DNA of 64,000 nucleotides, from NCBI RefSeq assembly GCF_020405205.1, contig NZ_CP084470.1, forward strand, positions 1 to 64,000, given 5' to 3'. The notes below the pieces were generated by a model. It worked only from the letters and a program-made list of their open reading frames with translations. It had not been told where the DNA came from and did not search any database. Below are positions 53,717-63,247 of the stretch, piece after piece. How positions within the stretch are numbered: the stretch's first letter is position 1; each line of letters opens with the position of its first letter. The position numbers and the translations under genes are program-made. The DNA is from Natrinema salinisoli. Lineage in GTDB: Archaea > Halobacteriota > Halobacteria > Halobacteriales > Natrialbaceae.

Positions 53717-55392
53717 GAGTCATCGGGCTCGTAGCCGTAGACCTCGCGGGCGCGTTCTTCGGTGATCAACCCCCGCTCGACATCGGCTTCGACGGCCTCA
53801 GAGTCGCGGTCCTCAGGGTCGCCGTATCCGCCGGGCGTCGCCGAAACGAGCGTGACAGTTTCGCCGGGCTCGAGCACTCCGGGCCCGTTCGGCGGAATCT
53901 CTTTATCGTCGCTCGAGGAGGCGGTTGTCGCTCGCTTGCCGGACTTGCCGCCGCGGAAGCCCGACGGGTCGCGGTCGGCCCGGCCGGACGTGAGCGCGAA
54001 GTACACCGGTCCGTCCGTCGGGTTGTGGTACGACGTCCGCATGGCCGGTCCGGAACGGTGTTCGCCGGCGCCCTCAGTGTCGGGAACCAAGGCGGTCTCC
54101 TCCCACCGGAGGGGACTGTAGCGCTCGAACATCTCGATAGGGGTGTTCTGTCCGTTGTAGGGGAAGTAGACGCCCGGGATCCCGTCGTTGTGAGCGCTCG
54201 GTGGGAATCCGCCCGCCGTCCCGCCGACGGCGATGAACTCCTCGCCGTTCTCGTCAGCACCCGAGAACGGCGCGAGCTGGATGCCGGCCATTTCCGAGAG
54301 CGCCGATTCGGGGATTACCTGACCGAGCGCGCGGATGAGCGCGTCCTCCGCGTGCGAGTAAGTGAGGTGTCGAGCCATCGTCGCCACCGGCCGGTCGCAG
54401 TTGAGGATCGACCCCTCCGGCGCAGTCACCTCGATCGGGCGGAAGAACCCCTCGGCGTTCGGCAGGTCCGGGACGAGCATACACTTCACGATGTACTCGG
54501 TGACCGTGACGATGTTCCCGAACGGACAGTTGAGGCCGGCGTCGACCTGCGCGGACGTGCCGTCGAAGTCGACCTCGAGGTCGTCCCCGTCGATCGTCAC
54601 GGCGACCTGAATGGTGAGGTCGTGCTCGGCGACGGTGAATTCGGTCGAGTCCTCGTAGGTGCCGTCCGGAAGGTCGGCGAGTTCCTCACGGAGCGCACGC
54701 TCGGTTCGATCGATGACCTCCTCGGCGACACGGTCGAACGTCTCCTTGCCCCGGTCGTCGACGATCTCGCGAACGCGTTCCTCGCCGACGGTGTTGCCCG
54801 ACCGGAGCGCCTCGAGATCGCCGAGAGCCTGATGCGGAATGCGGACGTTACTCCGGATGATGTTGTCGATCGCGTCGTTTCGCTCGCCGCCCTCGTAGAG
54901 CTTCGTGGGCGGGATCAAGATGCCTTCCTCGTAGACCTGTTCGGCGTCGGTCGACCAACCGCCGCGGTTCCCGCCCACGTCGTCGGTGTGGCCGAGGCTC
55001 CCAGTGATCCCGACGAGGTCTCCGTCGTGGAAGACGGGGTTCAGGACGACCACGTCCGACAGGTGGCCGCCACCGATCCAGGGATCGTTCGTGATGATGG
55101 TATCGCCCGGTTCCAGCGTCTCCGGCGGGAAGTGGTCCTCGAGGATGATCCGCGTCGTTCGCGACAGCGCGCCGGACAGGACGGGAACCGATTGGTCCGA
55201 GAGGCCGATCGCGTTCCCGTCGGCGGTCATGACCGCCGTCGAGGCGTCGGCCGCCTCCCTGATGGAGAAGGAGTAGGCGAGCCGCTCGGCGGCGTCGTAC
55301 ATCTCGTCCGCGGTGGCTTGGAGTCGGTTCCACAGCACTTGCGTCTCTAAGTCGGCCGATTCGGTCGCGTCGGTGTCGTCTGTCGTGCTCAT
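53713..55392 (-). CDS. hyuB: hydantoinase B/oxoprolinase subunit
   Basis: This 559-aa HyuB-family protein has the family stretches ILEDHFPPETLEPGDTIITN, DPWIGGGHLSDVVVLN, HTDDVGGNRGG, and the C-terminal GGYGDPEDRD. It works with HyuA in ATP-dependent ring opening (oxoproline, hydantoin) or in carboxylation of ketones, as in acetone or acetophenone carboxylase. The specific substrate is not visible. It overlaps HyuA by 4 bp. Confidence 0.9.
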   Translation of the reverse strand: MSTTDDTDATESADLETQVLWNRLQATADEMYDAAERLAYSFSIREAADASTAVMTADGNAIGLSDQSVPVLSGALSRTTRIILEDHFPPETLEPGDTIITNDPWIGGGHLSDVVVLNPVFHDGDLVGITGSLGHTDDVGGNRGGWSTDAEQVYEEGILIPPTKLYEGGERNDAIDNIIRSNVRIPHQALGDLEALRSGNTVGEERVREIVDDRGKETFDRVAEEVIDRTERALREELADLPDGTYEDSTEFTVAEHDLTIQVAVTIDGDDLEVDFDGTSAQVDAGLNCPFGNIVTVTEYIVKCMLVPDLPNAEGFFRPIEVTAPEGSILNCDRPVATMARHLTYSHAEDALIRALGQVIPESALSEMAGIQLAPFSGADENGEEFIAVGGTAGGFPPSAHNDGIPGVYFPYNGQNTPIEMFERYSPLRWEETALVPDTEGAGEHRSGPAMRTSYHNPTDGPVYFALTSGRADRDPSGFRGGKSGKRATTASSSDDKEIPPNGPGVLEPGETVTLVSATPGGYGDPEDRDSEAVEADVERGLITEERAREVYGYEPDDS

Positions 55393-57461
55393 AGTTCGAT
55401 GGTGATGTCGTAGTTGTCTGCCACGGTCAGCGTCGAGTCGGGGTCCGCCACGACCGTCGTCTGATCGGCCTCGACGACGACGGGACCGTCGATCGATTCG
55501 TCAGGCGTCAGTTCGTCCCAGCCATAGACGTCGGTCGCGACGCTGCCGTGCTCGCCGCCGAAGTAGACGTCGCGGCTGTCCGGTTCAGCGCTCTCGCCGT
55601 CGGGTACGACGAGTCGTGAGGTCTCGGCGTCGCGGTCGCTCTCGCTGAGTTCGAGCCGGTAGGTGAGGACTTCGACGGGGAACTCCAGGGTTTCCCGGTT
55701 GAATGTCTCCTCGTACGTCCGCTCGAAGGCCTCGCGGGCGATGTCGGGCGTCACGTCGTCGATGTCGCGTCCCCCGAGTGGGACCTTGATCTCGTGTCCC
55801 TGGTCGACGTGGCGCATGTCGAGGCTGAGCGACGTCTCGGTCTCATTCGGGTCGATGCCGGCCCGCTCGAGAACGGACGCGGCCTCCTCGCGGAGGGACG
55901 CGAACTGCCGTTCGAAGTCCTCGGCGGACAGCGTCTCGAGGACGGCCTGACTCGTCGAACTGGCCTCGTACATGCGGGGCGCTTCGGTGAGCCCGATCGA
56001 GGAGCCGACGCCCGCGCCGTACGGGCAGACGACTTCGTCGATATCGAGTTTGCGGGCGACTCGGAACGCGTGTGAGGGCCCGGCGCCGCCGAGCGCGGTC
56101 ATCGAAAGCCCGCGCGTATCGAGGCCGCGGGAAGCGGCGTAGCGTCGGAACGCCGTCGCCATGTTCTCGTTGACGACCTCGAACACGCGCCACGCCGCCT
56201 CTGTGACCGACACGTCCAGCGGGTCGGCGAGTTCCTCGCCGAAGATGGACTCGGTCTTTTCTGCGGCCAGATCCATTCGTCCGCCGTAGAAATTCTCGGG
56301 ATTGAGATAGCCGAGTAACAGCGAGGCGTCCGTCACCGTCGGATCGTCACCGCCCTGATTGTAACAGATCGGGCCGGGATCAGACCCGGACGACTCCGGA
56401 CCGACCTCGATGAGTCCGACGTCGTTCACGGACGCGATCGAGCCCCCGCCGGCACCGATCTCCGTCAGGTCAATCAGCGGCGAGACGAGGTCGTAGCCGC
56501 TCCCCTCCTTGAACCGGTGGACGCGAGCGACGTCGGCCTCGTACTTCATCCGCACGTCGCCGTCCTCGACGATCGACCCCTTCGCCGTGGTTCCGCCCAT
56601 GTCGAACGAGAACACGTCGTCGTTGCCGTGGGTCTCGCCGAAGATGCGCGAGGCGAGCACGCCCGCGGCCGGCCCGGACTCGACGAGGCAAATCGGCTCC
56701 GCCTTCGCCGTTCGCACGTCGACGATACCGCCCGACGACGTCATCATGTAGACCTCGCCCGCGAACCCGTCCGACTCGAGTTCCGACTGGAGGAACTCGA
56801 GGTAGTCAGCCACCACGGGCGCGACGTAGGCGTTGATAACTGTAGTCGACGTCCGCTCGTACTCCCTGATGACGGGGACGACCTCCGACGACAGCGAGAC
56901 GTTCAGGTCGGGGTACTCGTCCGCGATGACGTCCGCCACGATCTGCTCGTGCTCGTCGGACTCGTAGGAGTGCAGCAGCGAGATGGCGACGGAATCGACG
57001 TCGTGGTCCTCGACCAGCGTTCGCGTCCGTTCGCGGACCTCGTCACGGTCGAGAGGTTCGACGACCTCGCCATCGTCGTTCAGGCGCTCGCTCAACTCGA
57101 GACGGCGCTGACGGGGTACCAGCGGATCGGGGTACTCCATCTCCCAGTCGAACATATCATAGCGCGACCCGCGTCGCAGTTCGAGTATATCGCGTGTTCC
57201 CTCCGTCGTCAGCAGCCCCGTCGTCGCGCCGGTGCCTTCGATGAGCGTGTTCGAGACCAACGTCGTGCCGTGGATGACGGTGTCGAGTTCCTCGAACCCG
57301 ACGCCGTTCTCGTCGAGAATTCGATGGGCGCCAGTTAGCGCTCCCTCCGCCGGGTTGGCCGGCGTCGTCGGCTCCTTGTCGACGGTGACTTCGCCGGACT
57401 CCCGATCGACTAGCGTGAAGTCCGTGAAGGTGCCGCCGATGTCCATGCCAAGTGTGTACAT
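55389..57461 (-). CDS. hyuA: hydantoinase A/oxoprolinase subunit
   Basis: This 690-aa ASKHA-fold ATPase of the HyuA family has the phosphate loop MDIGGTFTDFTLVD, VIHGTTLVSNTLIEG, a second loop FSFDMGGTTAKG, and the GGAGPSHAFRVARK adenosine segment. The start MYTLGMDIGGT at 57461 is a family-typical N terminus; the longer frame from 57494 is unlikely. It heads an operon with HyuB and an LLM oxidoreductase. HyuA/B pairs can be oxoprolinase or ketone carboxylase; without small carboxylase subunits the assignment stays open. Confidence 0.9.
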   Translation of the reverse strand: MYTLGMDIGGTFTDFTLVDRESGEVTVDKEPTTPANPAEGALTGAHRILDENGVGFEELDTVIHGTTLVSNTLIEGTGATTGLLTTEGTRDILELRRGSRYDMFDWEMEYPDPLVPRQRRLELSERLNDDGEVVEPLDRDEVRERTRTLVEDHDVDSVAISLLHSYESDEHEQIVADVIADEYPDLNVSLSSEVVPVIREYERTSTTVINAYVAPVVADYLEFLQSELESDGFAGEVYMMTSSGGIVDVRTAKAEPICLVESGPAAGVLASRIFGETHGNDDVFSFDMGGTTAKGSIVEDGDVRMKYEADVARVHRFKEGSGYDLVSPLIDLTEIGAGGGSIASVNDVGLIEVGPESSGSDPGPICYNQGGDDPTVTDASLLLGYLNPENFYGGRMDLAAEKTESIFGEELADPLDVSVTEAAWRVFEVVNENMATAFRRYAASRGLDTRGLSMTALGGAGPSHAFRVARKLDIDEVVCPYGAGVGSSIGLTEAPRMYEASSTSQAVLETLSAEDFERQFASLREEAASVLERAGIDPNETETSLSLDMRHVDQGHEIKVPLGGRDIDDVTPDIAREAFERTYEETFNRETLEFPVEVLTYRLELSESDRDAETSRLVVPDGESAEPDSRDVYFGGEHGSVATDVYGWDELTPDESIDGPVVVEADQTTVVADPDSTLTVADNYDITIEL

Positions 57462-57613
57462 GCTGTTCGTCTTCGGTGTCCACAGCCGATCCAATATATG
57501 TTGTGGTGAATGTTAGCAAGAGTCTCCAGAACCGGTGAGCGAGACGGCCGTATCTCGGCACGGAACGGCCGATCTGAAACGAGGGGGCCTCGGGTTCGCT
57601 GCGCTCGAGGTCT

Positions 57614-58681
57614 TCAGAGGCGGTCGTCTTCGATGATCGCGAGCAGGTCCTCGATCAGCCCCGGAACGGGGTACTGGAACCAGGCGTTGCGGACGTCGTC
57701 GCTCGCGCCGGTCTCGTACTGGTTGGCGCCCCAACAGCAGATGGTGAGCATGACGAACGCCGAGAATGCCTGCCAGTAGCGAACGCGCTCGCGGTCAACG
57801 GTCCGCCCCGTCCGGCGTTCGTACTCGTCGTAGAACCATTCCCGCTCGAGCAGCGAACAGGCGAGTTCGGGCCGCTCGATCGGCTCGACGAGCTTGCCGG
57901 CGAAGTACCGGGTGCTCGCGTAGCCCAGGTCGAATAGCGGATCGCCGACGCGGGCGAACTCCCAGTCGAGCAGGCCGGTGATCCGATCGTCGTCGACGAG
58001 GGCGTTGCCGATCCGGAAATCGCCGTGGATAAGCGTCGTTTCGGGAACTGTCGGCTTGTTTGTGCGGAACCAGCGGATCGCCTCCTCGACTGCCGGTTCT
58101 CGTTTCAATTCGGCAGACCGGTAGAGTTCCTCCCAGCGGTCGATCTCGCGGGAGACCACCTCGTCCGGTGGTACGTCATCGATCCCCGGCACTGCCGCCC
58201 CGTCGATCGAGTGGACGCCCGCGGCGGCGTCGACGAAGCGGTCCGGAAGGGACCTGTCCGGTGAATCCCACGCGTCGTACAGTTCCCGCCGATCTCGCGG
58301 ATCCCACGTGATCGGCGGCTCTCCCTCGAGGTGCTCCATGACAAAGAGGCCGCGCTCGAATGGTCCGCCATCCGCGTCGAACCAGCGGACTCGCGGAACC
58401 GGAACGGGTGCGTCTTGGCTCGCGACGAGGGTTTCGTACTCCGTCTGGATGTCGTTCCCGGGGAGCGACGCCGTATCGATATCGTGTTGTAGTTCGTTCT
58501 CCGCTCGGAGAACCAGACGTTCGGAGACATCGTCGCCGCCCTCGCGGTACCGAGCAGTGAACGAGACCGTGTCTCGAGACCACCCCTCGGTGTGCGCGAC
58601 GATATCGTCGACAGACACCTCACTGTCAGCGACCGTGCCGGAGAGGTACCTCGAAAGCGTGTCAGCGGAGAACTCCGTCAT
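57614..58681 (-). CDS. APH-fold phosphotransferase (ACAD10-type)
   Basis: This 355-aa kinase-like protein has the catalytic loop HGDFRIGN and the metal motif DWEFARVGDPLFDLGY. SLPGNDIQTEYETLVAS and VMEHLEGEP lie nearer the N terminus. Such APH-family proteins accompany acyl-CoA dehydrogenases and probably phosphorylate a hydroxyacyl or short-chain substrate. It overlaps the next gene by 4 bp and precedes an acyl-CoA dehydrogenase on the same strand. Confidence 0.87.
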   Translation of the reverse strand: MTEFSADTLSRYLSGTVADSEVSVDDIVAHTEGWSRDTVSFTARYREGGDDVSERLVLRAENELQHDIDTASLPGNDIQTEYETLVASQDAPVPVPRVRWFDADGGPFERGLFVMEHLEGEPPITWDPRDRRELYDAWDSPDRSLPDRFVDAAAGVHSIDGAAVPGIDDVPPDEVVSREIDRWEELYRSAELKREPAVEEAIRWFRTNKPTVPETTLIHGDFRIGNALVDDDRITGLLDWEFARVGDPLFDLGYASTRYFAGKLVEPIERPELACSLLEREWFYDEYERRTGRTVDRERVRYWQAFSAFVMLTICCWGANQYETGASDDVRNAWFQYPVPGLIEDLLAIIEDDRL

Positions 58682-59151
58682 TCGTCTCCCTCCCGGCCGA
58701 GCATGCGTAACTGCCGGTCGACGCGCGTCCGTAGGAACTCGTACAGGGGTCGCCGCGCGATCGCGGCCCGCTCCGCGTCGAGTTCGTTATCGATCGCCGC
58801 CAACACGTTGTCCGCGGCGGACAGGAGGGCTTCTTCGACGTCTCGAGTCGACCCGTCCGTGGCGTCTATTTCGCTGCGGCCCTCTTCGAGCGCGGCGCGA
58901 ACGTCGGGCGCATCTATCTCGTTTCGGTCGAGCACCGCCTCGAGTTCGTCTAGGCGATCAGCGAGGGTCCGACGCTGGGCCCGAACGGCCGCCTCCCGGC
59001 CGCCGACCTCGCCGGCCAGGAACTGGAGCGTCGAGGCCATCGAACCAACCTGGGCGTGGACGAACTCGTCGTCGGTAACGGCGGGTCGGACTTCCTCGCG
59101 CGTGAACGTCGCGAACCGGTCCAGTATCAGCTCCGGATCGAGGTATGGCAT
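58678..59151 (-). CDS. small helical hypothetical protein (DUF6285-like context)
   Basis: This 157-aa protein is mostly alpha-helical (FTREEVRPAVTDDEFVHAQV, then TLADRLDELEAVLDRNE) with no catalytic motif. Its size, the TREEVRPAV start and its location beside a phosphotransferase and an acyl-CoA dehydrogenase resemble DUF6285 proteins. I recall that family only from context, so the name is tentative. It overlaps the phosphotransferase gene by 4 bp and probably belongs to its complex. Confidence 0.6.
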   Translation of the reverse strand: MPYLDPELILDRFATFTREEVRPAVTDDEFVHAQVGSMASTLQFLAGEVGGREAAVRAQRRTLADRLDELEAVLDRNEIDAPDVRAALEEGRSEIDATDGSTRDVEEALLSAADNVLAAIDNELDAERAAIARRPLYEFLRTRVDRQLRMLGREGDE

Positions 59152-59202
59152 ACCGTGGTATAGTACGGTGTTATTACAAATAACTGCGGGTCGAATCGGC
59201 CC

Positions 59203-60435
59203 CTATCCGAGATAGCCGAACAGGTGACCGGCGACGTTTCGTTTCTGGATCTCTTCCGATCCCTCGGTGATCCGGTACCGTCGGTGGTGCCGGTAAATAT
59301 GTTCGAAGGGCTTGTGACGAGTGTACCCCTGTCCACCGTGGACCTGCATCGCCCTATCGGCGGCGTCGCACGCGAGGAGGTTTGCCCGGTAATTCGCCAT
59401 CGAGACTTTGTCGCTCACGCTCTGTTGGCTGTCCTCGTCTAGCTGCCACGCCGTCTTGTACACCAGGTTTCGCACCATCTCGGCCTCCGTGTGGAGGTCG
59501 GCGAGCGGGAACTGGATTCCTTGTCGCTTCGCGAGCGGCTCGTCCCACGTGTGGCGTTCCTTCGCGAACTCGACCGCCTGATCGATACAGTACTGGGCCG
59601 CTCCGACGCTCGAGGCGGCCTGTCTGATGCGGCCCTCGTGAACGAAGTACGATGCCTGCTGGAGCCCTTTGTCTTTCTCGCCCAGAATCGCGTCCGCAGG
59701 GACGCGGACGTCGTCGAGCGTTACTTCGGCGTGGTCGGTCGGCATGTTGAACGTCCAGTGGAAGTACTCGACCTCGAGCCCGTCCGCGTCCGTCGGTACC
59801 CAGAACGCCGTGATCCCCTCGTGATCGCCGTCGTCACCGTCAGTTCTGGCGAAGATAACGTCGTAGTCGGCGGTGTGCAGTCCGCTGTTGTATCGCTTCG
59901 CCCCGTTGATCACCCATTCGTCGCCGTCCTTTTCAGCGGTCGTATCCATGTGCGTAGCGTCGCTGCCGTGCTCTGGCTCTGTCAGTCCGAATGCGGCGGT
60001 CGTCTCGCCAGTGATCAGGTCCTCGAGGTGACGGTCTTTCCGTTCCTCGCTCCCGAATTCGATCAGTAGTTCGGGAACGTTGAAATTTCCGACCACGGCG
60101 GCCTCCTGTTGCAAAACGTTGTGTAGGCCGATCCCCCTCTTAGCGAGGTGTTCCCGAATTACGGCCATGCCGAGGTTGCTCCCGTCTCGACCACCGTATT
60201 CCTCTGGGAGCATGTATCGATACAATCCGGCCTCATCGGCTCGGTAGCGCATCTCCTCGAGCAACGCCTCCCACTCCGCGGTCGGCGTCCCGTCCTCCCA
60301 GTTCGTACGAGCGTCTTCGCGCCGATGGTCGAAGAACCGTTCGTGCTCTCGCTGGAGCGGCTCGATCTCGGCTTCGATGAACTCGTCGATCTCGTCGAGC
60401 AACTGCTGGAGCTGCTCTGGCATCCGGAAATCCAT
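59203..60435 (-). CDS. acyl-CoA dehydrogenase (fourth)
   Basis: This 410-aa acyl-CoA dehydrogenase has MLPEEYGGRDGSNLGMAVIR, FGLTEPEHGSDATHMDT, DGDEWVINGAKRYNSG and YRITEGSEEIQKR with the catalytic Glu. The start MDFRMPEQLQ at 60435 was chosen because the TATA element ACTATAATAT (about 60458-60467) is centred 27 nt upstream. It is probably the first gene of the operon with the small helical protein and the phosphotransferase, an arrangement seen in ACAD10-like systems. Confidence 0.9.
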   Translation of the reverse strand: MDFRMPEQLQQLLDEIDEFIEAEIEPLQREHERFFDHRREDARTNWEDGTPTAEWEALLEEMRYRADEAGLYRYMLPEEYGGRDGSNLGMAVIREHLAKRGIGLHNVLQQEAAVVGNFNVPELLIEFGSEERKDRHLEDLITGETTAAFGLTEPEHGSDATHMDTTAEKDGDEWVINGAKRYNSGLHTADYDVIFARTDGDDGDHEGITAFWVPTDADGLEVEYFHWTFNMPTDHAEVTLDDVRVPADAILGEKDKGLQQASYFVHEGRIRQAASSVGAAQYCIDQAVEFAKERHTWDEPLAKRQGIQFPLADLHTEAEMVRNLVYKTAWQLDEDSQQSVSDKVSMANYRANLLACDAADRAMQVHGGQGYTRHKPFEHIYRHHRRYRITEGSEEIQKRNVAGHLFGYLG

Positions 60436-60656
60436 GTGTAAAGACATTCGGAGACAGTATATTATAGTTCGGGTGACTCCCTCCTCACCCTACTGCGCTA
60501 CTCGGCCTTCGGCCTGCGTTGCTCGTTGAGGGCGGAACAGTAGAGCCTAAATTCAGGTAAACACCGAGGACGCGTTCAGAGACGCACGCGAGGATATCGG
60601 TTCTGCGGAACTCCGACCAGGTAAACGATTAAGGCTCGGGCAGACGACTGCCAACT

Positions 60657-61442
60657 ATGACCGGATTCGTTCGATCGGAGGACGAAATCGAGGCGATCCA
60701 GGAACGGATGGCAGAGAACTGCTTTTACGACGCGAAGCAGGTGGCGATCCGGTTCCGCACCCGCGAGTCGATACTCGAACGGATCCTCCCGCCCGGTCTA
60801 GAACCGACCGAGGAGCCGGTGATACGGGTCGATGTCGTCGATGTCGGACGCAGTAACTGCGTTGGTTCGTTCTGCGGAGCCGGCGTCTACGTGCGAGCGC
60901 ACCACGACGGCCACGTCGGCGAGTACTGCGTGACCATGCCGATGTCGACGGAAGCCGCGATCACGTGGGGACGAGAGCTGTTCGGGGAACCGAAAAAGAA
61001 GGCCGCTATCTCGCTCGAGCGGACCGAAAACGAGGTGAACGGACGCGTATCCCGGGGCGACGGGGCGCTCATCGAAATCGATGCGACCATGGAAACGGAA
61101 CGGCAGCTCGATCCGAAACCACAGACGATCTATCACTACAAATCGCTCCCCGACGTGACCGGGCGAGGGTTCCAGTTCGATCCGATGCTGATCCGAGTCA
61201 CGTTAGACAGCGACCTCCACGCGTACGAATCCGGTTCCGGCTCGCTTTCGCTCGGAGCGGATCCCGCCAGTCCGCTCGACGAACTCGAAATAGAAGAGAT
61301 CCTCGGAGCGTCGTACACCGAGGCGGACTTGCGCTCGACGCAGGAGAACGTAACCACCGTCGACCCCGAATCGTTCCTCCCGTACGCCTTCGGAACCGGG
61401 CGCAGTAACGATTGGCTCGAGTTAGACAACCTGACTGACTGA
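60657..61442 (+). CDS. acetoacetate decarboxylase-family protein
   Basis: This 261-aa protein matches the acetoacetate decarboxylase (ADC) fold. The Schiff-base region is GRELFGEPKKKA (residues 105-116) with three lysines at 113-115, where ADC has its catalytic lysine. TMPMSTEAAITWG precedes it. It would decarboxylate an acetoacetate-like 3-keto acid, or act as a dehydratase/aldolase as some family members do. It is divergent from the acyl-CoA dehydrogenase operon. Confidence 0.82.
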   Translation: MTGFVRSEDEIEAIQERMAENCFYDAKQVAIRFRTRESILERILPPGLEPTEEPVIRVDVVDVGRSNCVGSFCGAGVYVRAHHDGHVGEYCVTMPMSTEAAITWGRELFGEPKKKAAISLERTENEVNGRVSRGDGALIEIDATMETERQLDPKPQTIYHYKSLPDVTGRGFQFDPMLIRVTLDSDLHAYESGSGSLSLGADPASPLDELEIEEILGASYTEADLRSTQENVTTVDPESFLPYAFGTGRSNDWLELDNLTD

Positions 61443-61710
61443 AACCGTCCGTGAACGAGGCCGTTTGGACGATCGGGACACCCGGTCGTCTCTGAATGGG
61501 GCCCTGCGACACAGAGCGGAATGTCGAGAGCACTGCGCCGCGGAACCGCCCCCCGTCGAAGAGACCGAACGGAGAACCCGATCCGCTATGACCCCGAAAT
61601 CGGAAACGAGCGATCTCAAAAGCCCGACCACGCGATCACACCCACTCACCGACTCGGGATCCACCGCGGCGATCCATAATTTTTTGACTAATGTCATCGT
61701 TTGACAGTGT

Positions 61711-63234
61711 ATGAACGGACTCACTGTCGGCTATCTCGCCGAACGGAACGCACGAATCCAGCCGGACGCCGAAGCCGTCGTCCAGCGGGCGGACGGAGAG
61801 CGAACCGAGACCGTGACCTTCGAGGCGCTCAACCGACGGGTCGACCGACTGGCGAACGCGCTCGCGGAGCGGGGAATCGAGGAGGGAGACACCGTCGCGA
61901 CGTACACGGGGAATCGGGCCGAGACGATCGAGAGCTACCTCGCGACGATGAAGCTCGGTGCCCTTCCGGTGCCGATCAACCACCGGTTCAAGGCCGGCGA
62001 AGTGAGCTACGTCCTCGAGGACAGCGACGCGACGCTGTGTATCTTCGGCGAGGCCGGTCGGGAGACGATCGCGGGCGTCCACGACGAGTTCGACTCGCCG
62101 ATCGACACCTACCTCCACGTCGGCGACGAGACGCCAGGGTTCGCGACCGATTACGAGACGTTCCGAGACGACGCGCCGGCCGATCCCGTCGAGGTCGTGC
62201 CGTCCCGAACAGACGAGGCAGCTATCATGTACACGAGCGGGACGACCGGCAAGCCGAAGGGGTGCGTGCTGACCCACGATAACGTCGTTCAGGCTGCGGA
62301 GAACTCCCTTTACGAGGTGAACCTCTCCCGCGACGCCCGATTCATGGTGGTGACGCCGCTGTTCCACATCGCCGCGTTCGGCCTGTTCATGATGTCGTTT
62401 TACGTCGGTGGGACGACGATCCTGGTCGACGACTTCGAGCCGACGTCCGTCCTCTCGGTTCTCGAGGACGAATCCGTGACGGCGTCGTTCATGGTCCCGA
62501 TGATGAGCCGTGCGGTGCTGTCGGCCGACCCCGAGTCGTACGACCTCTCGAACTTCGAACACTACATGACCGGCGCGGCACCGTCGGAGCGCTCGCTCAA
62601 GGAGGCGATCATCGAGACCTTCGATTGCAACCTCTACGACGTCTTCGGCCAGACCGAACTCTCGCCGTCGACGACGATGCTGCGACCGGAGAACGTGCTT
62701 GAGAAGCCCGACAGCGTCGGTCGGCCGATCATCAACGTCGAAGTCAAGGTCGTCGACGAGACGGGCGACGAGGTCGAAACCGGCGAGACGGGCCGGATCG
62801 CCTACCGCGGTCCGACGGTGTTCAAAGAGTACTACGGCATGCCGGAGAAGACCGCAGCGGTGTTCGACGACGGCTGGTTCGTCTCCGACGACCTCGTCCG
62901 GATGGACGACGACGGCTTCGTCTACTTCGTCGGCCGGGCCGACGACATGATCATCACTGGCGGCGAGAATGTCCATCCCGCGGAGATCGAGGAAGTTCTC
63001 CACGATCTCGAAGGCGTCGACGAGGTCGCGGTCGTCGGCGTTCCCGACGACCAGTGGGGCGAGCGGGTCAAGGCCGTCGTCGTTCCAGAGGGGGAGGCCG
63101 CCCTGACGGAGAGCAACGTCGTCGGCCACGTCGATGCGAACCTGGCCGGATTCAAGAAGCCCCGCGAGGTCGAGTTCCGAGACGAACTGCCGCGGAACCC
63201 GACCGGGAAGGTCCTGAAGAACGAACTCGCCTGA
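61711..63234 (+). CDS. AMP-forming acyl-CoA ligase (paralogue of the 31-kb enzyme)
   Basis: This 507-aa ANL enzyme has YTSGTTGKPKGCVL, VTPLFHIAAFGLFMMSF, YDVFGQTELSPS and a C-terminal GRADDMIITGGENVHPAEIEE hinge ending in PTGKVLKNELA. It is close to the ligase at 31405-32934 throughout (LGALPVPINHRFK, EHYMTGAAPS). Two copies 30 kb apart suggest duplication of a CoA-activating step. It follows the ADC-family gene in the same direction. Confidence 0.92.
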   Translation: MNGLTVGYLAERNARIQPDAEAVVQRADGERTETVTFEALNRRVDRLANALAERGIEEGDTVATYTGNRAETIESYLATMKLGALPVPINHRFKAGEVSYVLEDSDATLCIFGEAGRETIAGVHDEFDSPIDTYLHVGDETPGFATDYETFRDDAPADPVEVVPSRTDEAAIMYTSGTTGKPKGCVLTHDNVVQAAENSLYEVNLSRDARFMVVTPLFHIAAFGLFMMSFYVGGTTILVDDFEPTSVLSVLEDESVTASFMVPMMSRAVLSADPESYDLSNFEHYMTGAAPSERSLKEAIIETFDCNLYDVFGQTELSPSTTMLRPENVLEKPDSVGRPIINVEVKVVDETGDEVETGETGRIAYRGPTVFKEYYGMPEKTAAVFDDGWFVSDDLVRMDDDGFVYFVGRADDMIITGGENVHPAEIEEVLHDLEGVDEVAVVGVPDDQWGERVKAVVVPEGEAALTESNVVGHVDANLAGFKKPREVEFRDELPRNPTGKVLKNELA

Positions 63235-63247
63235 ATCGGATTCGTGA

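Noticed and set aside
60500-60520. GGCC-TTC-GGCC hairpin near the ADC gene
   Set aside because: It has a 4-bp stem and sits between divergent genes, so it is not a terminator and too short to call an operator.
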